Assembly: GCA_037013555.1 (NCBI GenBank)
Contig: JASUAD010000001.1
Coordinates: 129,329,589-129,393,588, forward strand
Source of the DNA: Sextonia rubra
Lineage: Eukaryota > Streptophyta > Magnoliopsida > Laurales > Lauraceae
Direction: 5' to 3'
Length of the DNA stretch: 64,000 bases
Part shown: piece by piece, positions 31,333-44,400 of the stretch
Layout of the letters: every line of letters starts with the position of its first letter
Numbering within the stretch: position 1 is the first letter of the stretch
Notes under the pieces: generated by a model
What the model was told of the DNA's origin: nothing
Seen by the model: only the letters and a program-made list of their open reading frames with translations
Database searches by the model: none
Position numbers and translations under genes: made by a program

Positions 31333-31340
31333 TATATATA
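31333..31340 (-). promoter_or_regulatory. TATA box of the subtilase gene
   Basis: TATATATA on the minus strand, about 92 bases upstream of the start codon, which leaves a 5' UTR of roughly 60 bases. Confidence 0.65.
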
Positions 31341-31349
31341 GTCGGAAGA

Positions 31350-33995
31350 ATAGAATAGAGGTGAGGGGGCGTAATTTCTTGGAGTGGCCCGCGGCCGGTT
31401 CGTCGACATTCGTTTGTTTGCGTGGATGATTTGGGATCCATGAGATAGGGAGGATTTGGCTAAGGGATATGAACCACATTTCGAGTTCTATCCGGTTTAG
31501 TTTCTTCCACTTGAAGTGATGTTTAGCTGGTTGCGTGATATTCAACACTGTGGCTTGTTGCTACACTATACTTCTTTATGGGAATTATGCTACTGACCTT
31601 TATCAGAGGGGAAGGATCCGGACTCTTATCAGAGGGGAAAATGACAAAGCATATATTGAATGGACAGGATCTTCTAATCGGGGATCGGGCATAGTCCATC
31701 TGTTTTATTTACCATCTGATCAATGGTCCAGATCATGGTGCAATGCACCATCTGCACCAAGTTGAAGGATTGATAATACTATCATCATTCATGACGTATT
31801 GGTTTGTGTTCGGATTTCTTCCTGATGGTTGTGATGTGATGTTTCATTATTGTCCGACACAAGAACGGAAGCCCACCTAGTTGAGAAAGTAAGCTCGCAA
31901 ATGAGAGGAGAAAAGCCCGCAAATGTGGGAAAGGTAGCATGGCGCTCCTCAACAGGTGGGTAAGAAACCGTTCACAAGGTGGATGAGTTGTTACTGTTTT
32001 AAAACTATTAAGATGGACGATCCAGATCCATTGTGTGGGTATGGCCATCAGGTTCTAGGAGTCCATTGCTGTAAATATATTAAGGTGACACAATGTTAAT
32101 CAATTTGAAACACTAATTTTGATATTGGGAAATTAAGTATCTATCCAGAATTACAAAATCAACGATAACAAATATATGCGAATAATATCATACATTAATA
32201 GGTCTAAATTAAAGCGTACATGATGCCATGAAGATAAGAGGTTCTCCGGTCTGAATTCTTCTTCAGATGCTTGATGCTCAAATGGCCAACAGTAGCTTCT
32301 GCCCCTATTCCTTTTATGATCGGCGATAGAAACCTTCATTTGTTCTTAGTTTTTCATTGGAGGTAAGGTGAGGACCGTAGGCAACCTTTTATTGGTACCG
32401 CATGGAAGCCTTCATTTGTTATTAGTTCTTATGAGTTCGTCCTCAAATGACCCAGACTATTTTTGCTAAGGTATTTTTCTCACCCATTGAAGTTGCACGT
32501 TCGAATTGATTAGCATTAGCCTCGTATGTCTTAGGTGGAAAATGAATTTCGCTTTTCATTTCTTTTTTTTATTTTTAGTGCTAGTTTTTAGAAATTTTCA
32601 TGTTTTTAGTTTTTGTTTTCATATGTTATTAAATGTTCCAAAATAACTAAGAAAATTGAAAATATAAAGTTTTCTAAAAATAAATGTAAAACTAAAAAAT
32701 AAGAATGAAAAGTGATATTTAATTGTCACCTAAGAAATGCGAGGCCAAAGCCGATCAACTTCAAGGTGCAACTTCAATGGTTGACAAAAATAACTTAGTA
32801 AAAAATAGTCTAGGTCATTTAAGGTCGAACTCATGAACAATTCATGACAATGCCTAATGGAGCTACTTACGAAAATTTGAACATCCCAAAATAGTTGACG
32901 TCCTCACAAATTTCGTTTAAATAGGGTTTTGGCCACTTTCAGGTTGATCACTTATAAAAGCCCATGATCAAACCCTATAGCAATTTTTAATATATTAGTG
33001 TTCATCTTGATAGTCACCCATCATCCGTTGGAATGAAATTTTCTGAGAGCTTATAAAAAGAGGGACATCATTCTCAAGCATTTTTCTGAATTTTAGTTTT
33101 GGATCATCAATGGGTCACATCTGTACTTGGTCCAATCAGTTGATCTAAAATCAATAACATGAGCATTGCAATTATATGGCAAAGTAAATGTGGTATCTTC
33201 ATACCATCATTCTAAAATATACTTAATTAAGACTACATATTGGTCAAAGCCCAATGCTTTACAAATAATCCTTTCTTTTTTAGAGGGATGTTCAGATTTC
33301 ACCATAATAGGAATTGAGACCACCATAACATTGGTGACTAAAACACATGATTGAAATATCATAAAACCTTATGTGCTAAATTATGACCAATTTGATGATA
33401 GATCATATCCTTTTAAATAAAAATTTAGGCAGAGCTTATACAAGAGGGGAGGAGGGAACTTTGTTTCAATAGTTTAGATTATAAATAGGTTAGTCCTATT
33501 GTAGAACCAATAATTTTTCTTTGAGTTCAGGGCGCTTAAGAGGATCAGCTTTATGAAATTTCTATTATGTGGATTCGGAATTATTTTCTTTAGTAGACTT
33601 CAAATCAGAAATTAGTCTTACCTAAGGTTGTAACATGTATCCTAAATTCAAATGCTCCATGCACTACTTAAGTGATCTAGATGTGTGTTTGGGAGCTAGC
33701 CAAATACTATTTCAATTAAAGAACTGTATCAACTATAAGAGCTATATCTTTTTTATGTGGCCAGATACTATTGCTTGTTTGGTTTTTATTATAATTTTTG
33801 ATCAAATTTGTAAATGACCAATTTGAACGTGCGTCCCACTTCAATTCAAGGTGCTAGGGTAATGAGGAAAGTCGTTGATATTAGAGAGGTGAGAAACCCA
33901 GGGCAAGATTATGTAAGCATTAGAGAGGTGGGGGCCATCTTTATATTTATGTGGGAAAAGCATTAGGGAGAGAAAGATAGTGGGACCCAAACATC
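31350..33995. other. No gene seen; intergenic DNA behind the subtilase promoter
   Basis: 31350-31450 has a GC-rich island (CCGCGGCCGG near 31389) and probably belongs to the subtilase promoter. 31600-32050 contains phrases typical of plant repeats but no domain. 32340-33990 is AT-rich without coding signal. Confidence 0.4.
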
Positions 33996-34022
33996 ATTAT
34001 TATTATTATTATTATTATTATT
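33996..34022. repeat. (ATT)n microsatellite
   Basis: About nine units, in intergenic DNA. Confidence 0.95.
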
Positions 34023-34329
34023 TGGCAAGAGATGATAAAAAGTAAGAATGTTAAGAAGGCCACTTTAATTGAACAAGGTAAAAATGGAAAATAAAATGCA
34101 TTTATTATCTTTCAGGAGTTTTAAAAAGATGTGCATTTGAAATCCCAAAATACGTGGGCAGTTACTATTGAACATACATCGACGCTGAAGCATATTATGC
34201 TGCAACAACAATGTACCGAAACCAGCCCCTTTTAGGTTAAATTTCGGGCAGCAAGGCGTAAAAAATATTTTCAACAATAATCACAAGTCTAGCATAGGGA
34301 AGAGCAACGAGAACATAAAGTCACCTCAA

Positions 34330-35935
34330 AGGTTTGAATTGGATGAGGATAAAGTACATTTTTCTCTTATCACCAACAGTGATCCAATTACATTTCCAGA
34401 AACTATGAAAACAGTGAAAAAGAAGGTTGGATGGGTGCTATGATGGATGTAATAAAATGGCCAGAAGAATTTAGTATGGGAATTAGTTCTGAAATCCAAA
34501 GACAGAAAACCAGTTGGTTGTGAATAGGTGTTCAATAAAAAGGAAGCATTGGAAGGCAAAGAGGAACTAAGGTTCAAGACGCATCTAGTAACAAAGGGAT
34601 ACTCTGAGAAATAAGGGATTTATTATAATGAAATATTTTCCCCAACTGTGAAGCGTACATCTATTAGAGTGTTATTGGCATTAGTAGCAATGTTCGACAT
34701 GGATCTTAAATAACTAGTTATAGAGACAGCTTTCCTTCATAAAGACTTGGAAAAAATAATTTAGATGGAGCAACTTGAAGGATTCAAAAAAGCCTAAAAA
34801 GCGGATTATATTTGTAACTTGAAGAAACCATTGTACGGTGTAAAACAATTACCAAGACAATGGTACAAACACTTTAACTCTTACATGTTGTAGATCGGCT
34901 ATCATTGATGTAAGTATAATTATTGTCTTTATTAGAGAGTATTAGATGATAATTATTTTATCATATTACTACTATATGTGGATGATAACTTATTTCTTGT
35001 AAAAACATGTCAAAAATAAAAGAGCTCAAGTCTCAGTAAAGAAATAAACTTGACCTGAAATACTTTAGAGTAGCCACAAAAATGTTGGGTATGAAAATTA
35101 GGAGAGATGAAAAGGCTGAAAGACTTTTGTTATCACAGAGCACTTGAAAAATTCAAAATGCAAAATGCTAAGGCTGTGTCTACTCCACTTGAAAATTACT
35201 TCAACTTAAGTGTTTGACAATCTCCTACTACTAATGAGGAAATTGAAGGAATGCCGAAAATGTCGTATTATTATGCGGTGGGGTGTTTAATGTATACCAT
35301 GGTTTGCAAAAGCCAAGATATTGCTAAAGCAATTGGTGTAGTAAGTATATGATGAATCCACGGAAAGAGCATTAGAATGCTATAAAATGGATTCTGAGTT
35401 ACTGTAAGGGCACCAAACACTTGAGAATACTATTTGAGAGAAAACAATGGTCAGAAAGTGCAATTGGGCATGTAGATTATGGTTTCATAGGGAACCTAGC
35501 CAAGAGAAGATCCACCATAAGCTATGTTTACTTGCTAGTAGACCAATAAGCTACAGATCAGCGCGTTAGTCTACATATGCACTATCTACTACAGAGGTAG
35601 AATGCATAGCGGTTTCAAAAGCTTCTAAGGAAACAATCTAGTTGAAAGGTTTAGTAAATGACATGGGAATCAAATAGGAATCAATCTCGCTATAACTGTG
35701 ACAATCATAGTGCAATATGCTTCTCAGAGAATCAGGTATATTATGCGATGACAAAACACATAGCTGTTATGTATCACATAATTGAAAATCGGGTTGCTAT
35801 AAGTGAGATCTCTCTTCAGAAGATTCACATAGATGATAATGCAGCCAACAAGCTTACCAACTAGTTACAACAGAAAAGTTCAAACATTGCTTGGATTTAC
35901 TCAATCTCTCTTTTTATTAGAGATTGAATGTGTAC
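34330..35935 (+). pseudogene. Decayed Copia pol (RT and RNase H)
   Basis: Plus-strand fragments read, with many stops, ALEGKEELRFKTHLVTKGYS, EIFSPTVKRTSIRVLLALVA, LKKPLYGVKQLPRQWYKHF, the RT active site LYVDD near 34970, TPLENYFNLSV, GCLMYTMVCKSQDIAKAIG, and the RNase H segment TEVECIAVSKASKE near 35600. The order is that of Copia RT-RNase H. No integrase or gag is recognisable upstream. Confidence 0.85.
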
Positions 35936-36988
35936 CTCATCTTCATTGAGGTGTAAATAGGGGTGGAACTAGGATATAAACATTAGGGGGACCATTGCAT
36001 AAAAAATATATATGTATGGGACAATCTTCATGTGCATATGCATGGCCCCTGCTAGCCTTCCTGGTTTCGTCCATAGGTGAAAATATGGTGAGTGAGCATT
36101 CCCACTAGGTGCAGGTGTTATAAACACATTATAATAATCTCTCAAAGGGTTAGATATTTATCACCAGGATGGTGATTACTGAGTTTGGCTCAAAAGACCC
36201 TTCTCAGGCCTTATTGAGTTGTTTTCTTGAGGTCCACTGTGTTAGAGGAATCCCTTAGTTATTCTCTCTTAGGGTTATTCTGTTGGAAAAAAAGTCTCAT
36301 GTCCCACATCGCCTTAGTAATGGGTTGGGCATGGCTTTATATACCTGTGTGGGCCTTCCACCTATTAACTTATGCTTTTGGATTGGTATATGGTATCTTA
36401 CATATTAAAGTTCCTCAGCTAGTCATTCCTACTAAAACCTCTAGGTATTAGTAGAGGCAGCTGAAATACTTTTTAATATTCTCCATCGGGTGGAGTCCAC
36501 TCCTCAACACTCCCCCTCAGGTGGAACTTGATTAGCGCACTTTTGACGACACACATTTTTTGGGATTTAAACTCACGACCAGTTTGCTCGAATATCATAT
36601 TCAGTTACTTTAGCTAGTTATTGCTACACAAACCTCAAGGTGTTGGTAGAGGAAGCGAAAATATTTTTCAATACTCTCCATTGGGTAGACCTCACTCCTC
36701 AATATATTATTTGTAAGCAAGAAAACAAGGGAACATAGAGAAAACTTGTAAGGGAAGGCTGGAAGAGAGAGATTGAGACATGTGAAGAGAGAGTATATTA
36801 ACTGTTAGAAGGTTTAGAATTCTCATAACAAGTTGCCCTAATTATTCTTTATAGTGAAATCCTCATAGCCCGTAGATGTAGACAATCTTGTCGAACCATA
36901 TAGAATCTCTATTTCATAGTTGCATGTGTTTCTTCTTCTCCTGTGTGGTGCATGGATTGATTTCGTGTTTGCCCTAACTCAATCTAAC
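35936..36988 (+). repeat. LTR remnants behind the Copia pol
   Basis: The stretch 36840-36988 has a Copia LTR-like phrase (CCCGTAGATGTAGAC ... ATTTCATAGTTGCATG) and ends CTAACA, so it may be the 3' LTR of the adjacent element. Around 36279-36400 there is a second, different LTR-like start (TGTTGGAAAA ... TCCCACATCGCC) with a weak primer-site-like TGGTATCTTAC near 36391, suggesting a nested fragment. Boundaries are uncertain. Confidence 0.5.
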
Positions 36989-38897
36989 ACATATTTTACA
37001 CAAAGTCACATAATATATGACAAACATGTAGAATTTGAACCTATATTTTAAGGCAGCCTGATTTGGGCGAGAATATTAAGATTGATACCTAAAATGAATT
37101 GGTCTTACTCATCTAGCCTTTACCAATTCTCTATTTATTTTATTTTTTTAATTTATTTTTATTGTTGTTGGAAGCTTTTGCCAATCCAATAGCAGCCCAT
37201 GAACATTAAAGTCCAAGATTTCTACTGCTATCAACTGCTGCAGCATTAGAAAGTCAAGGGTGTAAAGATAAAGCCAGTCTCCATGCCAAAAAAATATCAA
37301 CGCTTCTTGATTACACAAGAGCCTTCCTCTTGCACATTTTCTGAATGTCTCCATGCCAAAAAAATATCAACGCTTATTGATTCCACAAGAGCCTTCCTTT
37401 TGTACATTTTCTGAATGACGGATAGATTAAGATGTATTGCATTTCTAGTGGAAAAATGATTGCCTCCAAAATTTGAACTATAGTACAATAAGACAACATG
37501 GTGTTGTCCATCGACAAATCCAATAGATAGCTAGATGATGATAACCACCAAATGAAGGCCATGCAACATAAAAACTTTTTGATAAAATGTTGACGGTGAT
37601 CTAGAATGCCCTTCATCGAATGACCAACTAGATGGTTCAAGCTCCAACTGCTTGAAAATCATGGACCCCCAACAGCATAGACGTTTGAAAAGTCTCTCCA
37701 TGATCTACTTCTGGACCTCTTGCACAATGGTCTAGCTTGCAATTCCCAGGGATTTTGCTTTTGCTAACGGCATTCATGCCTACCATCAACGTGCGAGGCT
37801 GGACCCAAAATTGATTATATTGATTAGGGAATTTAGTTTAAAGAGGGCAAACCCAAAGAGATAGTTGGATTTTGGGGGCAAACTCAAGATTTTTGTGTGA
37901 ATTTTTAAGGATCCAAAATTTTTATGAGTATTTTAAAATACTATGTGCTTGAAGAGCCACATTAGGGAGCATGTTAGGCTGAACCGGTACGAAAAAACTC
38001 TCATATGAAAAATATGAAACAAATACTAGTCCAATCTCTAAAACGTTTTTTTTTTAAAAAACCAGCTGTAAGTGGCTGGGACTCACCCTCTGGTGAGGTA
38101 GTGCCACAGTAGATCTCAGGTGAGATGGAGCACTCGATCGGGCATTGCTGCTGAGACCCAATTTCTGCTGAAGTCTCACCCATGAAACCAAGTGAAAATG
38201 ACTTGATAATTAAATGTAATGTAGAATTGGTATTCTGATCACAAAATGTCCTCAACCATTTAAATTTTAAGCATTGATCAGATGGTCTATCAGCTACTCC
38301 AAGTATATATTTTGCATTGATACATGACCGGATCAAGAAAAGGGCAGTAGTGACTGGTAGGATAACAATGGTCCGGAATACCTGAAGGACCAAAACTGAA
38401 AATTGGAGAAATGGCTCCAATATTTGAACAATTGGAACCTTCATTATTCTGTTCGGGATTTGGGTCCACTTATGTACTGAAAACATCCATGTCCATATTC
38501 ACGTCACTAGATTCATATTAAGGAGCCAAATAACCCATGAGACAACCGTATGCATTAAATATATAAGAGGAATAGCAATTTACCCCTTGTATTTTTACCC
38601 GATTGCAAAGCGCTTCCTTAATTTCAAAATTTTGCACTAAATCACCTTGAACTTAAAATCGAAGTGCAAAAGTGACGAAATCCGTTTATTTTGACGGAAA
38701 CTTCTATTTAAACACACATAATTTCTCAATTTATGCACCTATTTAAAAATAAAAATAAAAACTTTCCCCAAACACTTTAGCCGAAAGATGGAGGCCTCTG
38801 CCAGAGCCAATGAGGTCGACTTCGAAAATTTATATGGGTATCTTGAGGATCCACATAGGCAACACATATGCCTAGGACGGATAAAAAAGGAAGTCTT
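36989..38897. other. No gene seen; contains a 70-bp tandem duplication
   Basis: The units 37277-37346 and 37347-37416 are direct copies with a few mismatches, both opening GTCTCCATGCCAAAAAAATA. Otherwise AT-rich DNA without domains. Confidence 0.5.
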
Positions 38898-39247
38898 TGT
38901 AACACTCCAACCCAACTTAATCTGATTTAGCACCTAATTAATGGTGACTTAGTTGTTGTATGTGGTTTGGTTTTGTTTTTGTTTCGTTCAGGGTCTTGGC
39001 TGGGTAATGGGGTTGAGTTTAACCCGATTAGGTAGATATGAGCCCTTTTTCGTAATTTTAGCTTTTGTAAGATTGGGTTATTCATATATCATCTTGGTGT
39101 CATCATGTGTATTTTGTCAAGCTTGTTCATTTCCGTAACTACCTCTTATGCAAACGACGTCGTTTGTTTCGTTAGATCGGTATTTGACTCAAACTGTAAT
39201 TTTCATTCATCTTTGGACTTTTATACAAATTTTTCAATACTTATCTT

Positions 39248-39255
39248 TATATAAG
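39248..39255 (+). promoter_or_regulatory. TATA box of the solo chromovirus LTR
   Basis: TATATAAG at the same relative position (about 350 bases in) as in the two young LTRs. Confidence 0.55.
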
Positions 39256-40705
39256 ACATGCATACACCGACCTTGACTCATCTCCAGACGCCTCTCTTTC
39301 TCTCAACGTCCATTCTCCTTCTTTCTTCTTCTTCACGATCAAAACAAAGGAAGAGGGAAGTTCTTGTGTACCCAGATCCTATGCCATCTACTTGTGTGTT
39401 CTAGGTAAGAGTTGGGTTTTTTTATAATCTTTATGAGTCTTGGATTCTTTTCCTTCTCTACTGCATGCACTCAACTCTTCCTTCTTCTTTCATGCATGGG
39501 TGTTAGAACCACGTGTAGACGTTGAATTTGAGCCCAAGGACAATAAGTAACTTGTAAAAGCTCAATTGAAGTAAGTATAAGCACATTTGGATGAACATGT
39601 GTTGATACATGATTGATCGCGAAAAATTTCCTAATTTCGCATGTGGGTCATGTTTTACAGCCCAATTGTGTCTAATTACTTATACTTATACTTGTTGTTT
39701 TTCCTTTGTGCAAATACAGCTTTATCTGTAACAGGTTCAGAACGTGACCCTATGCAACTTACGGTTAAGCCGTATGACTACACTGCTCACTTTCCAGAGA
39801 GCTGCAAAACTAGACTTTACTCTAAGTCAGGCTACGGCTAAACCGTAGAATGTACCACGGCTAAGCCGTAGGTTAGCTATGACCCAATCGTAGGTCAAAC
39901 TACGGCTTAATCTCGAAAGAGCAGAAAATCGAGAGAACCTTCTACGGTTCAGCCACGGCTAAGCCATGAGGTGTGCTACAGTTGAGTCGTACCCAAACCG
40001 TGGTCAAGCCGTAAGAGGGAGCATAGGTTAGCCCTGGCTCACCGTGAATGCAAAAACAATTCTGGAGAACCACGGCTGAGTCGTAGTGCATAATATAGCT
40101 AAGCCGTAAGATGCCTACGACTAAGCCGTGAGACCTGTAGGCTTTAAGGAAATGTAGGTAATGACGAGACCTTGTAGGGCCTTTGAGGTAGAAGGTAGGC
40201 AACCTTAACTTACCCAATGGAATATGAGAATCGCATGAAGGGTCTTGAGGGCTGTGACTCATTTATGTGTGTTGTCCAGTTGTTAAGCACCTCCCCCATG
40301 GGTATTGGTTTAAGGGACTTCGATACACCCTCCCGACACAATGCAGTACGATAAAAAAAACAACTATGTATCGGATAACTTAAAACTACATCATCATGCA
40401 CAGTTAGAAACACTGGATGACTAAATTAGGGTTGGCTAGTAATCTGTCTTGATTTGGTCCAAGTGAATTGCATGGCATATTAGATGACGATGATTACCCT
40501 CCACTCTTACGTATGCATTGAAACTTCAACGTATGTCTTGTCAATATAGTATATGATATGCCTTCACATTGTTTGACAGGTTCCTGACGTGGAATACTGA
40601 TATCCATTAATATGTATTTGTGTCTGAGTATAATTACGAATGTAATGAATGGAATTCCTTAAGTCCATTGATATTATTAAATCAACACGGTCAGGGACTA
40701 CTCAG

Positions 40706-41067
40706 CCTCAGCCTTATGACACCCGGCGGGGTTGACTCTGGCGTAGTATGTATGGTACCACTGCAGTGTGTTTATGTCTTAGGTCTTCCGGACCCCAGGA
40801 ACCCGAAACCCATTGTACCTTAGACCGGTCAATGGTGTTCTCATTATGTAAATATCCCTAAAGGGAGGATATGCCAAATGTAGTAGCCTCAGCCTTATGA
40901 TACCTGGCGGGGTTGACTTTGGCGTAGTATGTATGGTACCACTGCTATGTGTTTATGTCTTGAGTTTTCGGATCCCACGAACCCGAGACCCATTGTACCT
41001 TGGCCCGGTTAATGGTGTTCTCATTATGTACATATCTCTAGAGGGAGGGTATGGCAAATGTAGTAAC
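40706..41067 (+). repeat. 181-bp tandem duplication inside the solo LTR
   Basis: Unit 1 begins at 40706 and unit 2 at 40887 (CCTCAGCCTTATGA in both). The young chromovirus LTRs carry only one copy of this segment, so the duplication is specific to this subfamily or copy. Confidence 0.9.
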
Positions 41068-41364
41068 CACATAGTCAAGTACATGACACGTATACCTTGA
41101 TTATTATAGTATGCTTTATTCAACTGCACCACTCGCCTAGTATACGAACTTGGAGCTCTATGAATTATTAGTTGTTACTTATTCTGATAGATATAACATG
41201 TGTTAACTTATTATTACTTATGTTTTACTGAATTGTTGTATTCATAAGTTGTCCTTGGTGTTGCAGGCTCAGATCCCACTACCGATCCATCGTCAGTCAG
41301 CCAGACTCCAGAGGAGACTATAGACGCCCCATCAAAGCTAGAGGAGTGGATGTGATCACTCCGT

Positions 41365-42370
41365 TGGGATTATTACTACTTCAAAACTCTACACTTAGAG
41401 TTGCGAATAGTAATAAAATATATATATTAAGAACATAGAAAAAAAGTAAAGGAATCTTATTAGGCAATCAAACCTGGAATTCATTCAACAATATAAGTAA
41501 GGAAGACATAATGAAAATGCTAATCATATATGTCCAGGGAAAGATGTTGGTAAGCAAAGGTTAAGAGCTTGATGATAGAGATGGAAATGGCCCCTGTATG
41601 AAGTTGTGTATTTTGAAGACAGTAGAGACAGTTCAATGCAACTTGATAAAAATAAATGATTATGGCATTTTGGAAAAGAAAATTATAGGGATTAAGAAAT
41701 GCTGTTATGTTTATAATTATTTAGGATAAGGATTGGCAAAAGTAAAAAAAGAAATGCATGATTTTAAAACAAATGGACCCCCACTGTTTTATTGTTTCAT
41801 TGTGATGAAATGAGAAAATTGGAATGAGTGTCGATTATGAGAAGGATTTTAGTGAAAATGATTTTATTGTTGGAGAGACTGGTTTGTATTGAGGATTCGA
41901 AGAATAAATAAATAAGGTATCAAATGCAAGATTATGAGAAAAAGGAGGAGAGATTAGTGGAATATGAAAGATGTTAATAGAGAGGTTTTAAATTAAAGGT
42001 TGACACTCTAAATGAGAGATTTTAGGAGAGAAAGATTAGATCTATAACCCAACGTTATGTGGCACCTTAAAGCACTTTATATTTTTTGTGCATATTTTTT
42101 TGAAAGGAGAACACTTGTGGTGATGATGAGGCACCCTCTACAGTCATCATCCATATTGCTTGAATATATAAATATATATAACTTTGCCTTATCGCAATAT
42201 GTGAAGGGTGTTTGGTTCAATTTTCAATGTATGCTATTAGCATATGTACCGACATAAAAAATTAAAAAACTTTAAGAAGGTGGAGAGTTTTTTCTGACCT
42301 TGTGGTGCACAAAAATCCCCTTGTTATATCATGAAGGGAATTTTATTAAACTATGTTGCTATTATGGCTA
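41365..42370. other. No gene seen; AT-rich DNA next to Copia LTR
   Basis: No domains. The last few hundred bases might be internal region of the minus-strand Copia whose LTR follows, since a primer-site remnant lies at 42368-42378. Confidence 0.4.
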
Positions 42371-42380
42371 TGATACCACT

Positions 42381-43189
42381 TGTCGTGTGCGTGTGTGCAA
42401 AAGTGTGAAAACAACCACAAACAGCAATTAATCAAACACACAAGAAGAGGAAAATCACATATAGATGTGTATGGTTTGACAAATTTACCTACTTTACTTT
42501 CCTTGAGGGTCTCACCTAAGCATTTCTGCTTCCTTCTTTCTTATTTCGATCTAGGTTCGCAGAGAGCAAACTCGATGTCTTCTTCCCAACTGAGGCAGGT
42601 ACCGGTGATAATTAGCGGCGAACATAGTGACCGGTGACTACGGTTCCTTGTTCAGCCATAGAAAATAGTGAAGAAAAGAGAGGACGGTGATTAATTTCAC
42701 ATAGGTTCAGTTTTGCAAAGGAAAAAAGAGGAATCCAGGCTCCTTTTTACCTATTACCACTGCCGAGGAATACGGACTCTAGTTATAGAGATCCAGGCTT
42801 GTGCTCTCTGTCAACTCGATCATTGATGTCAGAGAGGGTTGTTGATTGTTGTGCTCTGCCAAAAAAGTAAGGAGGCTGCTCTCATCATTTCCTTTTCCAT
42901 AATAGAGGTCGTTCGGAGAAGATCTTTCGGGTTCTTCCATTCGGCCACATATGGTTCAGAAATCTCTGGCACCCAACAGAGAGAAAACTCTCACCTCTCT
43001 CAGCATAAGGTCTACGGTTGTAGATTGCATCAATATATAATATTCACTTTCTTGACATACAAGAAATCCTTTCTTATCCTAAAGAAAATTCCGATGCAAT
43101 TACTAAAATACTCATGACCCTAAACATGGTCATTAACCAACCTAATATACCAACGGTATTAAATCGGAATACAAAACATAAACCTAACA
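42381..43189 (-). repeat. Copia-type LTR (minus)
   Basis: The minus-strand start TGTTAGGTTTATGTTTTGTA matches the beginnings of the LTRs at 19040 and 24115. The other end lies just beyond a degenerate primer site (GGCTATGATACCA on the plus strand at about 42366-42378). About 810 bases, twice the length of the 19040 copy, so it is a longer relative. Confidence 0.7.
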
Positions 43190-43349
43190 ATCATCGTATC
43201 GATAAAGTTTAAAAACATTACTAAAAAGGAAGAAGGCAATAAATCATATATTTTAGCCAAAAGCAACATCACAGTGGAATAATTATTTTCTGAGTGAAAA
43301 TTCTTTTCATGTGCTAGAGCAAAACGGGAAGGTGATACTGAGTATAGTG

Positions 43350-44400
43350 TTTTCTTTTTCTTGTAAAGTGATATTCATTACTTAAAAAGAAAAAGGAAGC
43401 AACAAGCAACATAAAACAACTAGAAAAATATTAAAAGAAAGCCCATCACCAAATACTCTTATCTCACAAAGTCCCTACCCCACAAAAAGTCATGGCTCAT
43501 AGAGTAGCTCAACTTTGCAAGTAGATGAGCAATAACATTCAGTTTCCTAACACAAACTGAACATAAAGAAATTCATAAACTAGAGCTCCAAAATAATAGG
43601 GTTATTGTCCTAATCGAGCCCTCCATTGACTGTATGAACCACCTCCCTAGCATCCGAGAACATACAAACTTTTGATAGATCCATGGATTTAGCCTTCAGT
43701 AGGGCTAGGTAGATCGGTCTTGTTCTGGGCTCCTTTGAAGAGAGACCTTTGGACCTTGAGAAGCGCTTGCACCCACAATAATACCATAAAGTTTTATTAC
43801 AAAATCAAAATTGATTTTCCATCGCAGCTTCTTTAAAGGTGGCATAAAAAAAGATAAGAGCATCCTCCCTAATTGCAGTCTCTTTAGGAATAGAAGCCAA
43901 ATATTTAGCCCCTTGGATCATCTTAGTAGGCTATGAAGTAACGACCTTTACAAGCCTACTTACCAATAGAATCAACCTATCTAGATTGAGGGGAAAGCCC
44001 CTACAATGGAAATCACACATGGTTGTCCGAATTTTCCACCACATGGAGAAGATCCACATTTCTGCGATGCTCACATAAACGATGCCACTATCTTATAACA
44101 TTTGGGTCTTGGATCCTATTAGTTAAAAGCCATAAATGAGATACAAACCAGTAAGCCCTTTCATAGTCACATCTAAAAAGAGCACGTCCTATCCATTCTT
44201 CCTCATTTCCAAAAATTGGGCATAAGGGGTCAATATAGTTAATTTTATAATGCAAGAAAGTTCTTATCAAAATAGCCTCTTTGGGGCATTTCCAACTAAA
44301 TAAGAGAACTCTTTGGGGAATTGGAAGCTTCCAATACACCTTCCAATTGATAGAGTAGCGACTTAGGGAGTTGCCTTATTTTTTATAATCACTTTATAAG
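43350..44400 (-). mobile_element. L1-type LINE 3' part (zf-RVT and RNase H), decayed
   Basis: On the minus strand, a zf-RVT block (44088-44339: MYWKLPIPQRVLLFSWKCPK, CPIFGNEEEWIGRALFRC) is followed by an RNase H remnant (about 43560-43790) and an A/T-rich tail near 43350-43400. Upstream RT is not recognisable. Confidence 0.75.

Larger units (their letters stand above)
38898..41364 (+). repeat. Solo or 3'-truncated chromovirus LTR
   Basis: It starts TGTAACACTCCAACCCAA and is related along its length to the LTRs at 924-3426 and 8173-10676, but in the opposite orientation and clearly older. Shared landmarks are the TATA box (39248-39255), the ACGGCT/AGCCGT array (about 39760-40135, now decayed), and the GCAGGCTCAGATCCCACTA and GAGGAGTGGATGTGATCACT blocks (41264 on). 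Homology stops near 41364, about 300 bases short of the full LTR end, so the 3' end is deleted or unrecognisable. No internal region is attached. Confidence 0.85.

Noticed and set aside
36279..36400. Cassandra TRIM element
   Set aside because: The TCCCACATCG start is suggestive, but the 5S rRNA-like promoter that defines Cassandra is not there.
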